Below, in pieces: positions 13,025 through 25,830 of a DNA stretch of 64,000 bases (position 1 is its first letter; the number at the start of each line of letters is the position of its first letter). The position numbers and the translations under genes are program-made. The DNA lies in the NCBI RefSeq assembly GCF_040712315.1, contig NC_134015.1:8087945-8151944 (forward strand). The letters run 5' to 3'. Source of the stretch: Castanea sativa. Lineage: Eukaryota > Streptophyta > Magnoliopsida > Fagales > Fagaceae. The notes beneath the pieces were generated by a model, which saw only the letters and a list, made by a program, of their open reading frames with translations, ran no database searches and was not told the origin of the DNA.

Positions 13025-13452
13025 CACAGAAAATTCTGACTGTCTAGGGCATCAACGAGATGATGACAGGTCCTACTTGTAGATTTTCTCCACTTTAGAA
13101 TCAATAAAATTCAATGATCCAACTTATTTAATGGCTAAAAGAAAAAACTCATTGTAACCTGATCATTACCTGGGAAAAAAGTACTCATCAATCTGTTCAG
13201 GATTAACTGATTAAATGTAATTTGGGGTTGAAGCTTATGATCATGAGGTCTTCTCCTATCCAATATGGCCCTTAAAATAATCCACCTTTTAAAGGACTAA
13301 ACTATAGTTTAATAAAAAGCAATTTGAGTGTTTCATGTATGGATTTGCAACCATCATGAGTTTAAAGGAAAATACTTAGAAGGTAAAATTGATAATTATT
13401 CCTAGTAATTTCTGTAATACCTTTAACCTTTATACGTGTTAAAACTATCATC

Positions 13453-14150
13453 ATGATCCAATATCTTTCGACAAATAGCAAAGTGAATGTTAGCTATTGC
13501 AGTGAACAAAGGTTGACAGTACTTTGATGTGAAAACCAAATTAAGACATGAATATTTCTCTACAAGATAACATGATTGAGCTAGGTATCAAATTATTATC
13601 AATGCATCATCAATAATATGATTCGATTCACATGATTATAACAAGAAACAACAGCATGATCGTGATGGATCACCCCCCGTGAGTTCTTTTCTTTCAGCCA
13701 CCTACCAGTCCCATTACATCTGGAAGGTTGGCTTTTTGGTACAGTATTTATCCACTACTTAGGCTGATAAAAAAAAATCCACTACTTGAAAAATTTCCTG
13801 ACTGCATTTCATTAAAGAGTAAGACACACAATTTAGCATGCTGCAATACTTACAAAATGAATTAATCTGAACCACATATATATGTTTACTTAGCTTGCTA
13901 TCACTTCCTTAAATGTATACTGTTAATTTGCAACATTGTGAACCCCTTTAGCCAGTTTTACTCTCTAATTAAACTGATGTATAATTTATTCTATAATGAA
14001 AACACTAGAGATTAACTTATTCGAAAGCAACGCATATTTTCAACAGCCGTCTCAGATGTTTGATGTAGGATCTACCTTGTATTGGATTGCATTCAGTTTA
14101 AAACCTGAGTGTGGACAACAAGTTTAGAAGGGGACAAAATGCTGCTCGTC
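13453..14150. other. AT-rich spacer before the segmental duplication
   Basis: Single-copy in this window as far as visible by eye; no gene recognised. Confidence 0.45.
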
Positions 14151-14399
14151 TTTAAGACACAGATTTATCATGGCCATCGTTCCTCATATATAGACTATGG
14201 TACCGTGGTGTTTACAGAATAGACAGTTCATTCTCATCCCCATCATCATCTCAGCATCTACCTAGTTACTAAGAAGATGTTGTGAAACTGGCCCATTTGA
14301 AAGCAACCAATTGTAGATGTAGAAATATATGTAAAACTACTAGCGCTCTTGCTATCCTCGGGGTTCTCAATTTGATCCTTTTCTATAGGGTGTTGTTAG

Positions 14400-14640
14400 A
14401 GGACAAGGCCCACAAGATTCATATTCCAGCAATTTCAAATCCACGTACAGCCCAGAAATGCAGCCCAAAGAACTCAGTCTGCAAGCGTGCCCATACAAAG
14501 AGATCAGACCAACAGGAGGACATGGGCAAGCCCAAAACTTACTGACATGGACAAAAAGGCTCAACAATAGATCAAGCCAAAAATCCAAAAATTCGGCCCA
14601 GGTTGCCCACAAAGTCAGCACTGAAGAACATCAAAGATAC
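14400..14640. other. GCCCA/TGGGC-rich segment repeated four times
   Basis: Dense GCCCA or GGGCC motifs, also in the paralogous segments at about 31580-31900 and 61810-62100. Such motifs act as site II (TCP-type) elements in plant promoters when near a start site, but no gene is recognisable beside them here, so a regulatory role is only a possibility. Confidence 0.35.
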
Positions 14641-15349
14641 TTTTAATATATACTAGGTTTTAGTAACTTTTACGTTAAATGCGTGTAGATAAAAGAAAAA
14701 AGCTAAATTTTAGTTTAGATTGATAGTTTTTATTATTATTTAATTTCTTTTCATAATGTACCTTTAGTATGTAATTGTGCTGCCTTAACTTTGACTGCAA
14801 AAGAGAAACTTAAGTCATTATTTGATTAAATAAATGTCTTTATTTTATTTTCTCCACTGTACAACATGATTTTTCATAAATAAAGTCTGCTATGTCATAA
14901 AAAAAACTTTTAACCAAAAGTAGATGCACTTAAAAATAGTACCTAACTTGGGCCCGTAGAATTAATACCAAGCAAGCAAGGGTCTACAACTAAATCAAAA
15001 GATAAGATTAAATAAATTCCTTCTACATTATGTGGACAAAGCCCACACAAAAGAGGAGCCAGAGAAGGAAAAAAAAAAGGAGAGGTAGATTGGACGGAAA
15101 AAATGGCCATTTCACGTCTTCTTGGACACTAAAAAATCTCACAAATGAGCTTGGAACACTTAAGAGTTGGGTTGTTCACAAAACCACGTAGATTGCATGA
15201 TCGCACTTAAATCAACGAAAATGCCCAAAAAATAAAGTAACAGTACAGCAGGGAGGTAAAAAAAAAAACCACATTGCACTGTGTGGTACAATACAGTTTG
15301 CAGGTTTTTTTTTTTTTTTTGAGAAACAGGCCAATGAGGCCAGCCATCT

Positions 15350-15793
15350 TTATTGAAATTCTTGAAAATCAGCCAAATAACCATTATAATGGTCCAGTGG
15401 AACAGAGTCCATCCAGACTAGAAAATGTGAAAACATCCTAACTCTTTTGACTAAGGCATCTGCTAACACGCCACCTTGCCTACATATATGAGAAAAAGAA
15501 AATCTCTTAAAAGAACCGGAAAAAGACCAAATGGCTCTAACAATATGACCAACAGGACAGTATAGGAAGGCCTGATGTTGAATGGCTTTGATAGATGTCT
15601 CAGAGTCTCCTTCAAAAACAGCATTGAGGAAGCCCACTTCGAGTGCAAACTGGACTGCACGCCTTGCTGCCAGAGTTTCAAGGACCACCACCGAATCTGG
15701 TATAAGAATCCTTTCAGTCATGGCTGCTAAGACCTCCCCTCTATCATTTCTGGCCACAACACCAACCCCTGCTGCGTTAATTTCCTCGAACAT
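15350..15793 (-). pseudogene. LINE ORF2 fragment, RNase H-like (RVT_3) domain
   Basis: 147-residue open stretch continuing the LINE ORF toward its 3' end in another frame. RNase H features: GVGVVARNDRGEVLAA, the Glu-bearing helix LETLAARRAVQFALEVG, the FEGDSE aspartate strand, and a degenerate HICRQGGVLADALVKR version of the usual HVPRxxNxxAHxLA motif. The frame break from the zf-RVT part lies at about 15793-15840. Ends just before the AATAAAG signal and poly(A) tail. Non-functional remnant. Confidence 0.85.
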
Positions 15794-15838
15794 TGCCCCA
15801 TCGAAATTAATCTTTACTTGTCCAAGGTCTGGTGGTTT

Positions 15839-16396
15839 TCACGCAATTTTTTTCTTCCCCATCTTCACCTTTGAGCTTTGCCGAGAACTGCCAAATTCCT
15901 GGAGCTGCTTCCACGCCTCATCAGCAACTCTGTTGATCGGTACAGCCATTTCTCCCACTCTTAACTTGTTTCTTCGATTCCAGATTGTCCAGCTAGTCAT
16001 AGCAAACAACTCGGTATCAAAGTTTGAGCAAAGGAAGAGGTTTAATAAGTCTGCATAATTATGGACTCTGAAGAATTGTGATGGAAGCGAGGCAAACCGC
16101 GAGTCCCATACTTCTTTAACCAACGGACATTTCCATAAAACATGGAGCGCTGTTTCATCCTCTGACTTGTAGTGAGTGCAGTTGGCATTATTAATTATCT
16201 TCCTTCTTCTCAGATTAGCCATTGTAGGAAGGGATTCAGTGCATGCTCTCCATATAAAGCACTTGACTTTATTTGGAACCTTTAATTTCCACAAACCCGA
16301 CCAAAACTTCTTGGAATTTTCTGCATCTGAGGTGGAGGCTTCCTCCCTATTCTGAGCTTCGCAAAGGATGTTATACCCGGATTTAACCGAGTACAC
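15839..16396 (-). pseudogene. LINE ORF2 fragment, zf-RVT domain
   Basis: Part of a LINE polyprotein that needs an upstream reverse transcriptase for function. The open stretch of 185 residues shows the zf-RVT hallmark order: YSVKSGYN, WSGLWKLKVPNKVKCFIWRA, LPTMANLRRR, then the CTHY...ETALHVLWKCPLVKEVW zinc-binding region. The second Cys of the usual CxxC is Tyr here, which suggests loss of function. An in-frame stop lies upstream near 16515 (W-stop in a SGW context), so the ORF is broken. The ATG used by the open frame is internal, not a real start. Confidence 0.85.
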
Positions 16397-16639
16397 TCCA
16401 TTACTTGTTGACTGCCAAATTAGGACATCTTCTTGTGAGGATGCGCAAATGGGAATCCCTTTAATTTTTTGGGCTTCATGGGGCAGAAAAATCTCATCTA
16501 TAAGAGCTGAGTTCTACCAGCCACTCTCGCTATCAATGAGTTGATTTACAATGGCATTCTCTGACAACTCTGATACAGGGGAAAGCACACGGCCAGCATT
16601 ACTTCCAGGCAGCCAAGTATCCTTGAAGATTAAATATAT

Positions 16640-18860
16640 ATATTATATGAACTATGCGTTTCAAACTGATTAAATATATATTAAAATCACACACCACACA
16701 GTTTTAAGGTTTTTAGAAAACCACAAAAAATTGCCCCGCACTACACCTATTAATATATAAATTTTATTTTATATATAATATAAAATTTTTCAATATTTAA
16801 CATATAATAGATATATTAAATATATATTTAATAGATAGTTAGCATAGATTAAATATATTTAGTAGATATTTGTAACATATATGAAAACTGGTTAAACAAT
16901 ACTGCATCATACAGCGTAGTGTAGTGCTAAATATGACCCAAAATTGCACCAAACCTCAATGTGAACACCCCTACTTATGAGTTTATTGGACCCACAATTG
17001 ATGCTATGTGTAAAACAAAGCATATTTGCTGTGTAATAAGTCTTACCCAGGCAAGAAACAATCACCATTAATGCAAGATTACCTTGATCCCTTAAAGTTA
17101 GAAAATTGAGAAGACAGTTTCCTTTTGGGGGATGTATTTTTTATGGCGCACAGTCAACTAGAATGCTATTCCTAGAGAAAAACCAACAGATAGCTAAATG
17201 CAACGATTGCTAATACTCAATAGTTATAACTTACTTTCCTCCCATTTATAGTTGGTTTTGAGTGACTCCAACATCATTATAAAAACAAGGACTCCAACAT
17301 GAGGGTGGGGGATGAGATTAACTTCAAACCATAAAAATACAGCCCACACACTCACACTTGGAAAAACTTATTCACTTATGTTTCCTGGTATATTAAATTA
17401 AAATTATGAGTTCTTAATTACACAAGCAGGAGTGTCCCTTTCTCCTTTAACTCTTACCCCTGTATTTTTCTTTTTTAGGCTAATATCTAATTCTCTTAAG
17501 ATCTTGGGTCAGTTCGGTTTGGTTGGTAAGAGCTATTATGCTACGTAGCTACTTTTCTGACCCTACTTCCACTTGGCCAGAAGAGCTAAAGAGACAGACT
17601 TAGCACTCTCGTAGCTATTGAACAGTATAGAATTCTATACATGATTTCAGCATCCAGCAATGGCTTTGTTCCTGAAAGATGAATCCAAACTGTTGAAGAA
17701 GGCTGCAGGGTACAGCATACTATGACAAATCTGGCCAATGAAATTTTGTTCAAATGGCCCTTCCTATTTCCACAAGAGTGGATGGAGGGCCACCTCATGG
17801 GGGTGCATGTAAAGCTTACCAAAAATAATAAAGAAAAAACAGATAACAGATTTAAGGCTGAAGATCTATACATAAAAACTTGAATTGATAGCATACTGAA
17901 GAAAACAGTAAGAATTAGGATACATATTATAATCTGTAGTCTCATTTCCCCCATCAGATGCAGCTTTGAAATTTTCATTGTGCTAATTCTCTGATTTCTC
18001 TCTGTTCAATGGCGTTCAGATTTCTTTCCCCTTGAACCTGCCTTTCTTCAGTACCACTACCACTTTATATTGCGCTTCCTGCTCATCAGTCACCAACAGC
18101 TTGAATGCAGAACATATTCCCTTATCATCATTGAAATAAATGAATAGATACCAGAAAGTTCAGACCAAATTCTGGTGTGATCAGATGGATGCTCAGAAAC
18201 ATTTGGTCTACACTTTCATTTCACGTCGAGCTTAGGAGTTTTGAAACCGTCTGTGTCCCATGCTCATCCTGGCCATGTGTTGTGGTAGCATGGTTGCAAG
18301 TACAAGTGTAGCATCAAAGTTTGAGCTGAACCCATCATCTAAACTAATTATAGATGCCATGAAATAAGCCTGTTTCCAGGATACATGTTTTTCAAGATGC
18401 AAGTCAGATTTTAGGTAGCACAATACTTTCATCCAAAATGGTAAGCAAGACAGACAAAATCCATTACATTTGGTTACAGTACTATTTTTCTATGGATTGT
18501 CCAATAACATCAAGACAACTAGTTAATTGATCCTAAGATTTGAAGTATAAATAACTTCCTTGTGGCAATTCATTTGCAACTTGCTGATTATCCAATTGAT
18601 TAATGGAATAATAGAATAAGAGATGGGCAGCCAGATGATCACACCTAATAAATTAAAGCATGGACAGTGTTGAGATGCATTGATGACCATATATATGGAT
18701 TTCTGATGTGATACAAGTGCATTGAGTCAAAACTACTCAAATGATACGACTTCCTTTCCAATCGTATTAAAACTCTATGTATCACCAATGCAGAAACTTG
18801 TACAAACTCCAAATTGACTCTTCTCACTTCTGTCTTGAGCAATATATTATATCAAACTCA
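16640..18860. other. AT-rich DNA of copy 1, no gene assigned
   Basis: 16640-16900 is very AT-rich. 17000-17330 pairs with 33930-34260. On the minus strand, 17586-17978 and 18000-18120 have modest open frames with mixed composition that could be decayed exons, but I recognise no family and the frames are broken. Confidence 0.4.
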
Positions 18861-18867
18861 TTGCAAG

Positions 18868-19052
18868 TGTTAGTGTATAGCTTAGACTAGTTTAGCCCAT
18901 TGGGCTTAGCCCAGTATACTGTACTTGTAGTTCACTCATATTACTTGTACTGCACACATACCTGGCCTATATAAGGCTCTCTATTGTACATTATTATACA
19001 CATAGAATATACAAATTATTCAGTTTTTCTCTCTCACTTTATATTCTTAACA
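18868..19052. mobile_element. Short solo LTR (185 bp)
   Basis: Begins TGTTAGTGTATAGC and ends TATTCTTAACA, the TG...CA form of an LTR, flanked by a 5-bp near-duplicate, GCAAG at 18863-18867 and GTAAG at 19053-19057. Contains a TATA box (CCTATATAAGGCTCTC, about 18963-18978). Small size fits a TRIM/SMART-type or short Copia LTR left after recombination. No internal region or second LTR is present. Confidence 0.7.
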
Positions 19053-19942
19053 GTAAGCATGGTGTTTGATTGATATGAACTTTCAAGTAAGTCCAACCAA
19101 TACAAAGTTGCAAAGGGGTCTATTTGTGACTTGTCATTAAAGCTAATCAATAAATATGTATAAAAGAAGAAACCTCATGTGAGAGACCATGAGATATTTC
19201 CATATAGCGCTTTGATAGAGTAATTTTTCATTTAGCATTCCACCTCACCTTCTTTGCACTCTTCTCCACAAAATGGGCTAAAGTCCTGAGAGCCCACACA
19301 ATACTGTACTTGCAAGCTGAAGCTAGCATTTGACCTCGAAGTTTATTAGATGAGGAACTCTTTGTTTAATCTCTTTTGGGGGTGGCATAATTATATCTTA
19401 TTCTCCAAGTTTTTCAAAATACAGGTGAAAGTCAACTTCACAGACTTGATGGATGATAATAAGCAAAGAAGACTCTCAAATTTCAAGATATACAAAAACT
19501 AGAGTGCTACAAAATTCAGTAGTAACTTATTAACAACCACAAAAATGCCTTAATCCCAAAACTTTAAGATTACATTAATCCTTAAGATATTGGGATCGGT
19601 TACATGTTAAGGACACCTCAACTTGTAGTAATATTTAGATCCTGCTATAATAAAAATTATAAAATTTAATTTTGGCCTTCCATCTTACACACACACACAT
19701 TTTTTTTGGGCCATCTTTGAATAAAAAATAAATAAAATATAAAACATACAGCACAATGCCGGAAGCCCTGACACAGGCGGAAGTCTAACAGGAAGCTGAA
19801 GGCATCATGTAAGAAAACTAACACTTGAGATGATATCTCAAAGTCAATATTTCATCAGTTGATCTAAGGCTTTGCAAGGTCAATTTCTGACTCAAATTCC
19901 ATAGAAGTTCAGTAAGATTTTAGGTTCCAAAAGGCTTGGATT

Positions 19943-20052
19943 ACCATACCTTGAATTCTTTCTCATCAAATGCCACTTTTACAGGGTCTCCTGTGTGGGT
20001 ATACTGCAAAAACTCTTCTGTTGGATCTATCCACAGTTGAAAATTGAAGCAT
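19943..20052 (-). pseudogene. Possible decayed exon, unknown family
   Basis: The minus strand reads openly through about 35 residues (includes FQLWIDPTEEFLQYTHTGDP) and ends at an AAG/GTATGG donor-like site near 19955. The paralogous stretch at about 35890-35960 keeps EEFLQYTH but then has stops. Conservation of reading frame between copies is weak. I do not recognise a family; it may be chance. Confidence 0.25.
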
Positions 20053-20394
20053 TTATATCTTATTTGTGATAATTTTGTAGCTAGTTTATGTAACTTCTAA
20101 GTTCAATAACTTTTTCTCCCGTTTCACTAGTAGCGCCAGAAGGTAAGAATGATTACCTCATAAAGCTGCAATTGCTCAAGGAAGGCACTACAATTTTTAG
20201 GCTTCAGAGCATTTTCCTTATGTTTTCTCTTTCATTTTCCCGAGAACCAAATGGATTTTTTATGTTTCTAGAAACTAGATGGTGTTCTGGTGCTTTGCAT
20301 TGTAGGGTCACCTGTGGTTTAATTTGATTTCATTTATTTATTTTCCAGATTGATCAAGGCTTATTATACTTGTTTTGACTTGATTTTTGACAAA

Positions 20395-20490
20395 TTAATA
20401 GAGATTTAAACTCTAGCCCTTATCCCTACACTCCACAAGCATTTATACTTATAGAGTGACTATCACACACCAAAGCTACCAGTGGTGCAA
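20395..20490 (-). mobile_element. SINE fragment
   Basis: Shares the order ACACTCCACAAGCA, TTATACTTATAGAGTGACTA with the complete SINE at 61257-61417. Lacks a recognisable poly(A) end and target duplication, so a truncated old copy. Confidence 0.55.
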
Positions 20491-20494
20491 ATCA

Positions 20495-21933
20495 GGAGTT
20501 TAAAATGATGTTCTATGGCTTTTTCTTTCAATGTTCTGTGGCTTTGACTTTTGAGAACTTATTCAAAAACAGTCATCTAAATATTTTATATAAGAGAACT
20601 TATTCAAAAACAGTCAATATTTCAATGAAACCCAAAAACACCCTACCGCAGACAATAACATCACTCTTAAATCCCAAATCACAAACACTGATTAGACCAA
20701 ATTGAAAAATCTCCTTTGCAGCTCTGCTTCCTCTTGCCCGAACCTCCACACACTGACGCACGCTGCTATACAAGTCACTGGATTCGTTGCTGGAGTTGGT
20801 AAACATGCCGGAGCTGCCGTGAGCTTGGTTTCACGATTCCAAGGTTTGTTTTTTAATGATTTGCCCTTTTTCCCCATTTAGATTTCGAATTATTGATGGT
20901 TTGGATTTTTTTTGGGATGTTAATAACTTGATTTGTTATGGGTTTTCTGTATTTTAGTATCTTGAGCGGTGGAGAAGCGGTGACTACAAAGCAAAGATAG
21001 TGAAATGGATGGAGCTCCAGAAGCGAATGCGGATCTACGAGCTGGTTCTTTGCCACCATTTTTGTTGATTTTTGCTAGAAACATAGCCCCAATGGACCAC
21101 AGGTGGAACCAGCATGGTCTTGGTGGGGGACAACTTTCATGGGTTGTGTAGAGATTTGCATCCTGGTCTAGTGAGTCTCTTGCATTGGAGTGGGAAAGGC
21201 AAGTCACGGGCTCGACTTGATGCTAACTGGCCTTGCCCTTTGGATGCGGTGTGGGCACCTAATGATCTGTTACAAACTCAGTTCGCTCTTGAGTCTTAAA
21301 AACGGTTTTTTTTTTTTTCCTAGCTTTGCCTTGGAATCGTGAAACCATCGGCGGCTCTGGACACTGGTTTTAAAAGAAGAAGTGAATAAACAAAAAGGAA
21401 AGTACTTCAAAAAGCAAAGACACATTGGCAGATCTGATTTTTACAAGTTTGGATTTTTATTTTTATTTTTTAATTTGCAAAAGAAATACTGGTTTTATTG
21501 AATCAATGATGTGGCGTGGTCTCATTGGCTGGCGTAAAACACTGGTTTGACGCCAGATCTGAACTCAATTTATTCTCTTTTAGTTTTTCTTATTTATATT
21601 TGGTTGAGAGGGTAGAAAAATAGAAGGATGGAAAACTTTTTGGTTTAGTTGAAAATAACGTTTGTATAAATTTACCATTATATCCCTCTTAAATAAAACA
21701 AAAAGTAATACATTATACTTCTTAAAAAATTGTGTATAGATGAAAGTAATCATTTTCAAAAATAACATAAAAAAATCATCTAAAAATATTTTCTTAAAAA
21801 ATAATATAAAAAATTAAGAAAAAAAAAGAGAAGAACCCACCCCCTTACAAAACCAAAAAAGAAAAAAAAAACAAAAAAACAAAACAAAAACCCAACGTTA
21901 CACAAAAAAAAAATGTAAGCCAATGTAAACTGG

Positions 21934-21981
<48 letters not shown>

Positions 21982-22260
21982 AAAAAAAAAGAGAGCAAGC
22001 GAACGTTATAGAACACTGGAAAAGTTAACAGGAAAAAAAAAAAAAAACCAGAAACGTTAATAAGAGGTGGGGCAATTTTGCCCAAATATTTTTTTCACTT
22101 TTCATTATAATTTTTTGAGACATTGTACTTTGGAGGGGAGAGAGAAAACTGGTGGGCCTCACCACTTTTCTCTTCCGTTCAACCATACAGTAAAAAATGT
22201 CATTTTTTTACCCTATTTTTCTTTCTATATTTTTTATAATTCTTGTTTTCACCCCAATCA
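20495..22260. other. Unassigned region with inverted repeat and poly(A) tract
   Basis: Holds a perfect 19-bp inverted repeat TGGTTTCACGATTCCAAGG at 20826-20844 and 21329-21347 around a segment with short open frames (for example 21006-21149, plus). Also a 23-base direct repeat around GAGAACTTATTCAAAAACAG at 20552 and 20597, and a long A-run at 21942-21979. Copy 2 lacks most of this interval, so it is probably an insertion in copy 1. No protein family recognised. Confidence 0.4.
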
Positions 22261-22663
22261 AACATACCTTTAATATGATTACTTTTGGGTTGCTTGTTGA
22301 CTGTTGAGTTAGAGGAATAAAAAATGAGTTGGGAGACTACACCTGATTAGTGGTACTCTAACACTCCATGTAGTGGGAAATTTGAAAGGGATTGAATGAG
22401 AAAAATTATTTTAGAATATTCATTCAATTTCGTTGTTTTAGAGTTTAAGTAGAAGGAATAAAATTGGTAACATGGATGAGAGAGCACTCTTTCCTCCATA
22501 TTCACTCAACCTCAAAATTTTATTTCCTCAAGAATTGGGAAGAATAGAGCGGAATTGAATTAAGCTTAATGAAATTTTTACTAAAACTCCCAAAATACTC
22601 ATGTAAATTCAGCATTTATTTAAAAATAGGGGTATAATAATAATAATACTATTATAAAATGAT

Positions 22664-23030
22664 GAGTAAAGTATATATTTGGTCTCTATCCTTTACATTA
22701 TATTTTAATTTAGTTTCTAACTTTTTAATTGTGTCAATTTGGTCTTTAATCTTTCAATGCTATGTCAATTTAGTCACTTCTATTATCTTTTGGATAAAAA
22801 TTGCTGACATGACTAATGTCCAAAATAAAAAATTAGTTTCTATTGATATGACAATAAAATAATTTTTTATTTTGATTATTTGCTAAGTCAATGATTTTTA
22901 TTCAAAAGATAACTGCATGGACTAAATTGACACTGCACTAAAACTTAAGGATCAAATTGACATAATTGAAAGGTTAAGGACAAAATTGAAATAAGATGTA
23001 AAGTATAGAGACCAAATATATAATTTACCC
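22664..23030. mobile_element. MULE-type MITE with 9-bp target duplication (367 bp)
   Basis: Terminal inverted repeats: left GAGTAAAGTATATATTTGGT, right reads on the minus strand GGGTAAATTATATATTTGGT, both continuing over about 100 bp with the 'caatttagtc' type motifs. Flanked by a perfect 9-bp duplication TAAAATGAT (22655-22663 and 23031-23039), the size made by Mutator-like transposases. The paralogous copy-2 site near 38470-38480 has the target region only once, supporting an insertion after the duplication. No coding capacity. Confidence 0.85.
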
Positions 23031-23508
23031 TAAAATGATTCATTTATTTTAAAACATTGGGACAACGTTATTTTATTTCATTATTCCATTAAATTTTTTA
23101 TTTATATTATTTAAATACATTATATTCTATTAAATTCATTTCCAGTCTTTAATGATGTACTCATTCAATCTCTTTATCTGACGGGCTCTAAGCTGTTCTC
23201 CTCTTTGTAAGTGGGTTTCTGGGCCTAATTATAAAACACAACCTTTGAAATGATACTTAGTAGAGGGTCGGTTCAAATTAAAAGATGGGCCTGTCTTGCT
23301 AGGATTGAAATTGTGAGTGTTGAGTCCTGACTCATTTGAGCTAATATTAACCACTGCAAGGAAAGGCCCTTCTTAAATAAAAAAAAGAAAAAAGAAGAAG
23401 AGAGAAATGGAAAGGCCCTAGATATCTCATTTTCTCTAGCGTATAGAATTTTTGTTAAATTATAACACAATACTCGACTTACTTGGAGTGGAAGATTTGG
23501 ACTTACAC

Positions 23509-23509
23509 A

Positions 23510-23540
<31 letters not shown>
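23509..23540. repeat. (TA)n/(TG) microsatellite
   Basis: TATATA run with one TG interruption followed by a T-run. Confidence 0.85.
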
Positions 23541-25830
23541 TTTTTTTTGAGTGATTGACTTATATATGCATGGTTGCATAAATCCATGATTGTCATATGT
23601 ATCCTAATTAATTAAGCCAGAATTTTCATTTATCATTTATCACCTAGCTAGTTTCATATCTTAATTCAGCTTAATTTACAATTATTTAGAAAATAAAAAG
23701 CTGGAAACTTGTTTGGTAATCCAAACTTTTCTCCCAAAGATAACTTTTCTTGATTCAACAACTGGTGATGGGCACGTGTCAGGATCTGGGGACGGTTCGG
23801 AAAACTGTGCGTAAGATAGCCTCGCAGTGACTCATCAGCAACAGCTAGGATATGGCGCATTCTAGCAATACTTGGTGTTGAAGATTAGTAAATACCAGTC
23901 TACGTGTGTGGTGATACAAACCTTTTACTTCTATTATTTACATTGTTTGCCTTCACTTCTTTTAGGAACACCAAAATTTCATTAAAATATTTTGGCATCC
24001 TCTATCACATTCACATACATACAGTATTGTCACTTCATCTTGACTGAGCCCACCACAATCACAACACACAAATAGGGTGAAACTTCTAGTATTGATAGAT
24101 TTATTGGTTTGCATTACTTATATATGTGAGTTCATCATTACACCCAATGGTGAAGCTAAAATCTTTTTCCAGGGCTAAGTTAAATGTATTAATAATTTTT
24201 AGATTCACACACTGATACCCTTACATAAACTTAAAAGTAATTAAGCATGCCTCTAACATGATTTATTAAATAATATGTATTATCTATTCTTACATAAGAA
24301 AACTTTATAAAGTTGGCTTTATATAATTTGGAGAAAATATTTTCTTTCTTTAACTCATGTGTAATTATTCTTTAAATATTCTTTGAATTTTTAAATCAAG
24401 GTTTTTTTAAAAAAATATTATTAAATGAAACTTTCATGCACAATCAAGCATTTTCATATTGTAACTAGTTAAGGCTTCCTTTTCATCATCATCTCATTTC
24501 TTAATGTGGAAAATTGACATGCATATTAGCCCCAGTTTCAAGTGGCAGGAAAAACTTTGCAAAGATATGAAATAATTTATGGTTAAGAACTTATTTGAAT
24601 AATAATTTGTCATAACAATTTATACTCTACTCACATATTGCAAAAAAAAAAAAAATCACAAGCTAATTACTACTACGTATGTATCATATATATGTAATTT
24701 TTTTTTAAAATGTAAAATTAGCATAAATGAATTTGAATTGAATGTTTTTGTATTTTCTAAATTGAGATACATGAATTTTCATATCATAAATATAATTGTC
24801 ATATAATTAAAGTATAATTTAAAGGGTACTTGGCACAACATTGGAATGTATTTAAAATTTAAAAATACTTTTTTTAGAAGAATAAAAATACTTGGCATCA
24901 AATAATAGGAAAATTAAAATGACACTTGAATAAAAAAATTAGAATACAATTAGAATCTAATTTGAATTCTCGATTGAAATTTCACTTTAATATATTTTAT
25001 ATGATTTTTGTATTACTAAATATCAATTATTTAATTTTTTATGAGAAGAAGGAATTTTAAAAAAATATATAAATGATGACAGACTTTTTATTTATTTATT
25101 TATGTGAGAAAAAAACAAAAATGCAAATAGATTTCTTGAATTTTAGCTAAATAACACTTTTTTAAAAGAAAAAAAAAAAGTAGTCAAATAAATATATTTC
25201 ATTTTTGATTGTTATACAAATATAGTATTATATTTAAAGATAAAAATTTTTGAGATTTTTTTTGCCCTCATTCAATGGCCCAAATTGCATAATAAGGGAC
25301 GTTGAGCCGACCCTGGTTATAACAAAAAACCATATCAAGACTTTTTTAACTACACGTAATAGTTTGGGCACCAAGTAAGCCATGCTCGTGCTCTCTCGCT
25401 CTTCAACTGTGTGCGAACCTCTAGTTAGTAATACAAAAATTAAACATTAAGGTAATGTGCATCACATTAAGGACACATCACGGTGAACTAAACGTCCTGT
25501 AAGCGACTAAATGAAGGTTGTGTTTAATATGAGGTTACCTATTCTTTGATTTGTAAAAGAATCTGATTTGGAGAAAATAGAATTGTAAGCAGAATTTGTA
25601 ATGGATAATTATAGGTTTATATTGTATTAATAATAAAAATCTTACATTGTAGATTAAACAAATATGTACAATATTGTACACATTTGTTTAGTCTATAGTG
25701 TAAATCTTATATTGCTAATACAATGTAAATTAAGATTTTTTTTCATTTGCAAGTGTAATTAGATTTTAGAAAGAATAGTAGAGTTTAAGTACTTATTAAT
25801 CCCAAAAAAAAAAAAAATCTTTTTATTTAT
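23541..25830. other. AT-rich duplicated block, no gene
   Basis: Collinear with 51908-54290 in copy 2. No open frames of note. The shared landmark is the TGGCACGTGTCAGG-like stretch (about 23770 and 52320). Confidence 0.6.

Larger units (their letters stand above)
9019..13452. repeat. Local tandem duplication, unit B, expanded
   Basis: Second copy of unit A, expanded because its MITE-bearing 0.54-kb segment was amplified (9186 to about 11730) and an unrelated 248-bp repeat was added (11755-12250). The shared 3' flank resumes at about 12465. The intact MITE right end GATGAGAATGCTC lies at about 12448-12460, just before that flank. Confidence 0.75.
15305..16630 (-). mobile_element. 5'-truncated LINE (L1-type) retrotransposon
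   Basis: Minus-strand element ending in a poly(A) tail, seen as the T-run at about 15305-15320, with an AATAAAG signal at about 15348-15354. Only the 3' part survives: the end of the reverse-transcriptase region (IFKDTWLPG-like residues near 16625), a zf-RVT domain and an RNase H-like domain. It lies inside copy 1 of the segmental duplication where copy 2 has a different insertion. No clear target-site duplication was found. Confidence 0.85.

Noticed and set aside
21780..22085. Phe-rich minus-strand ORF of 101 residues
   Set aside because: Produced by poly(A) tracts; no protein character.
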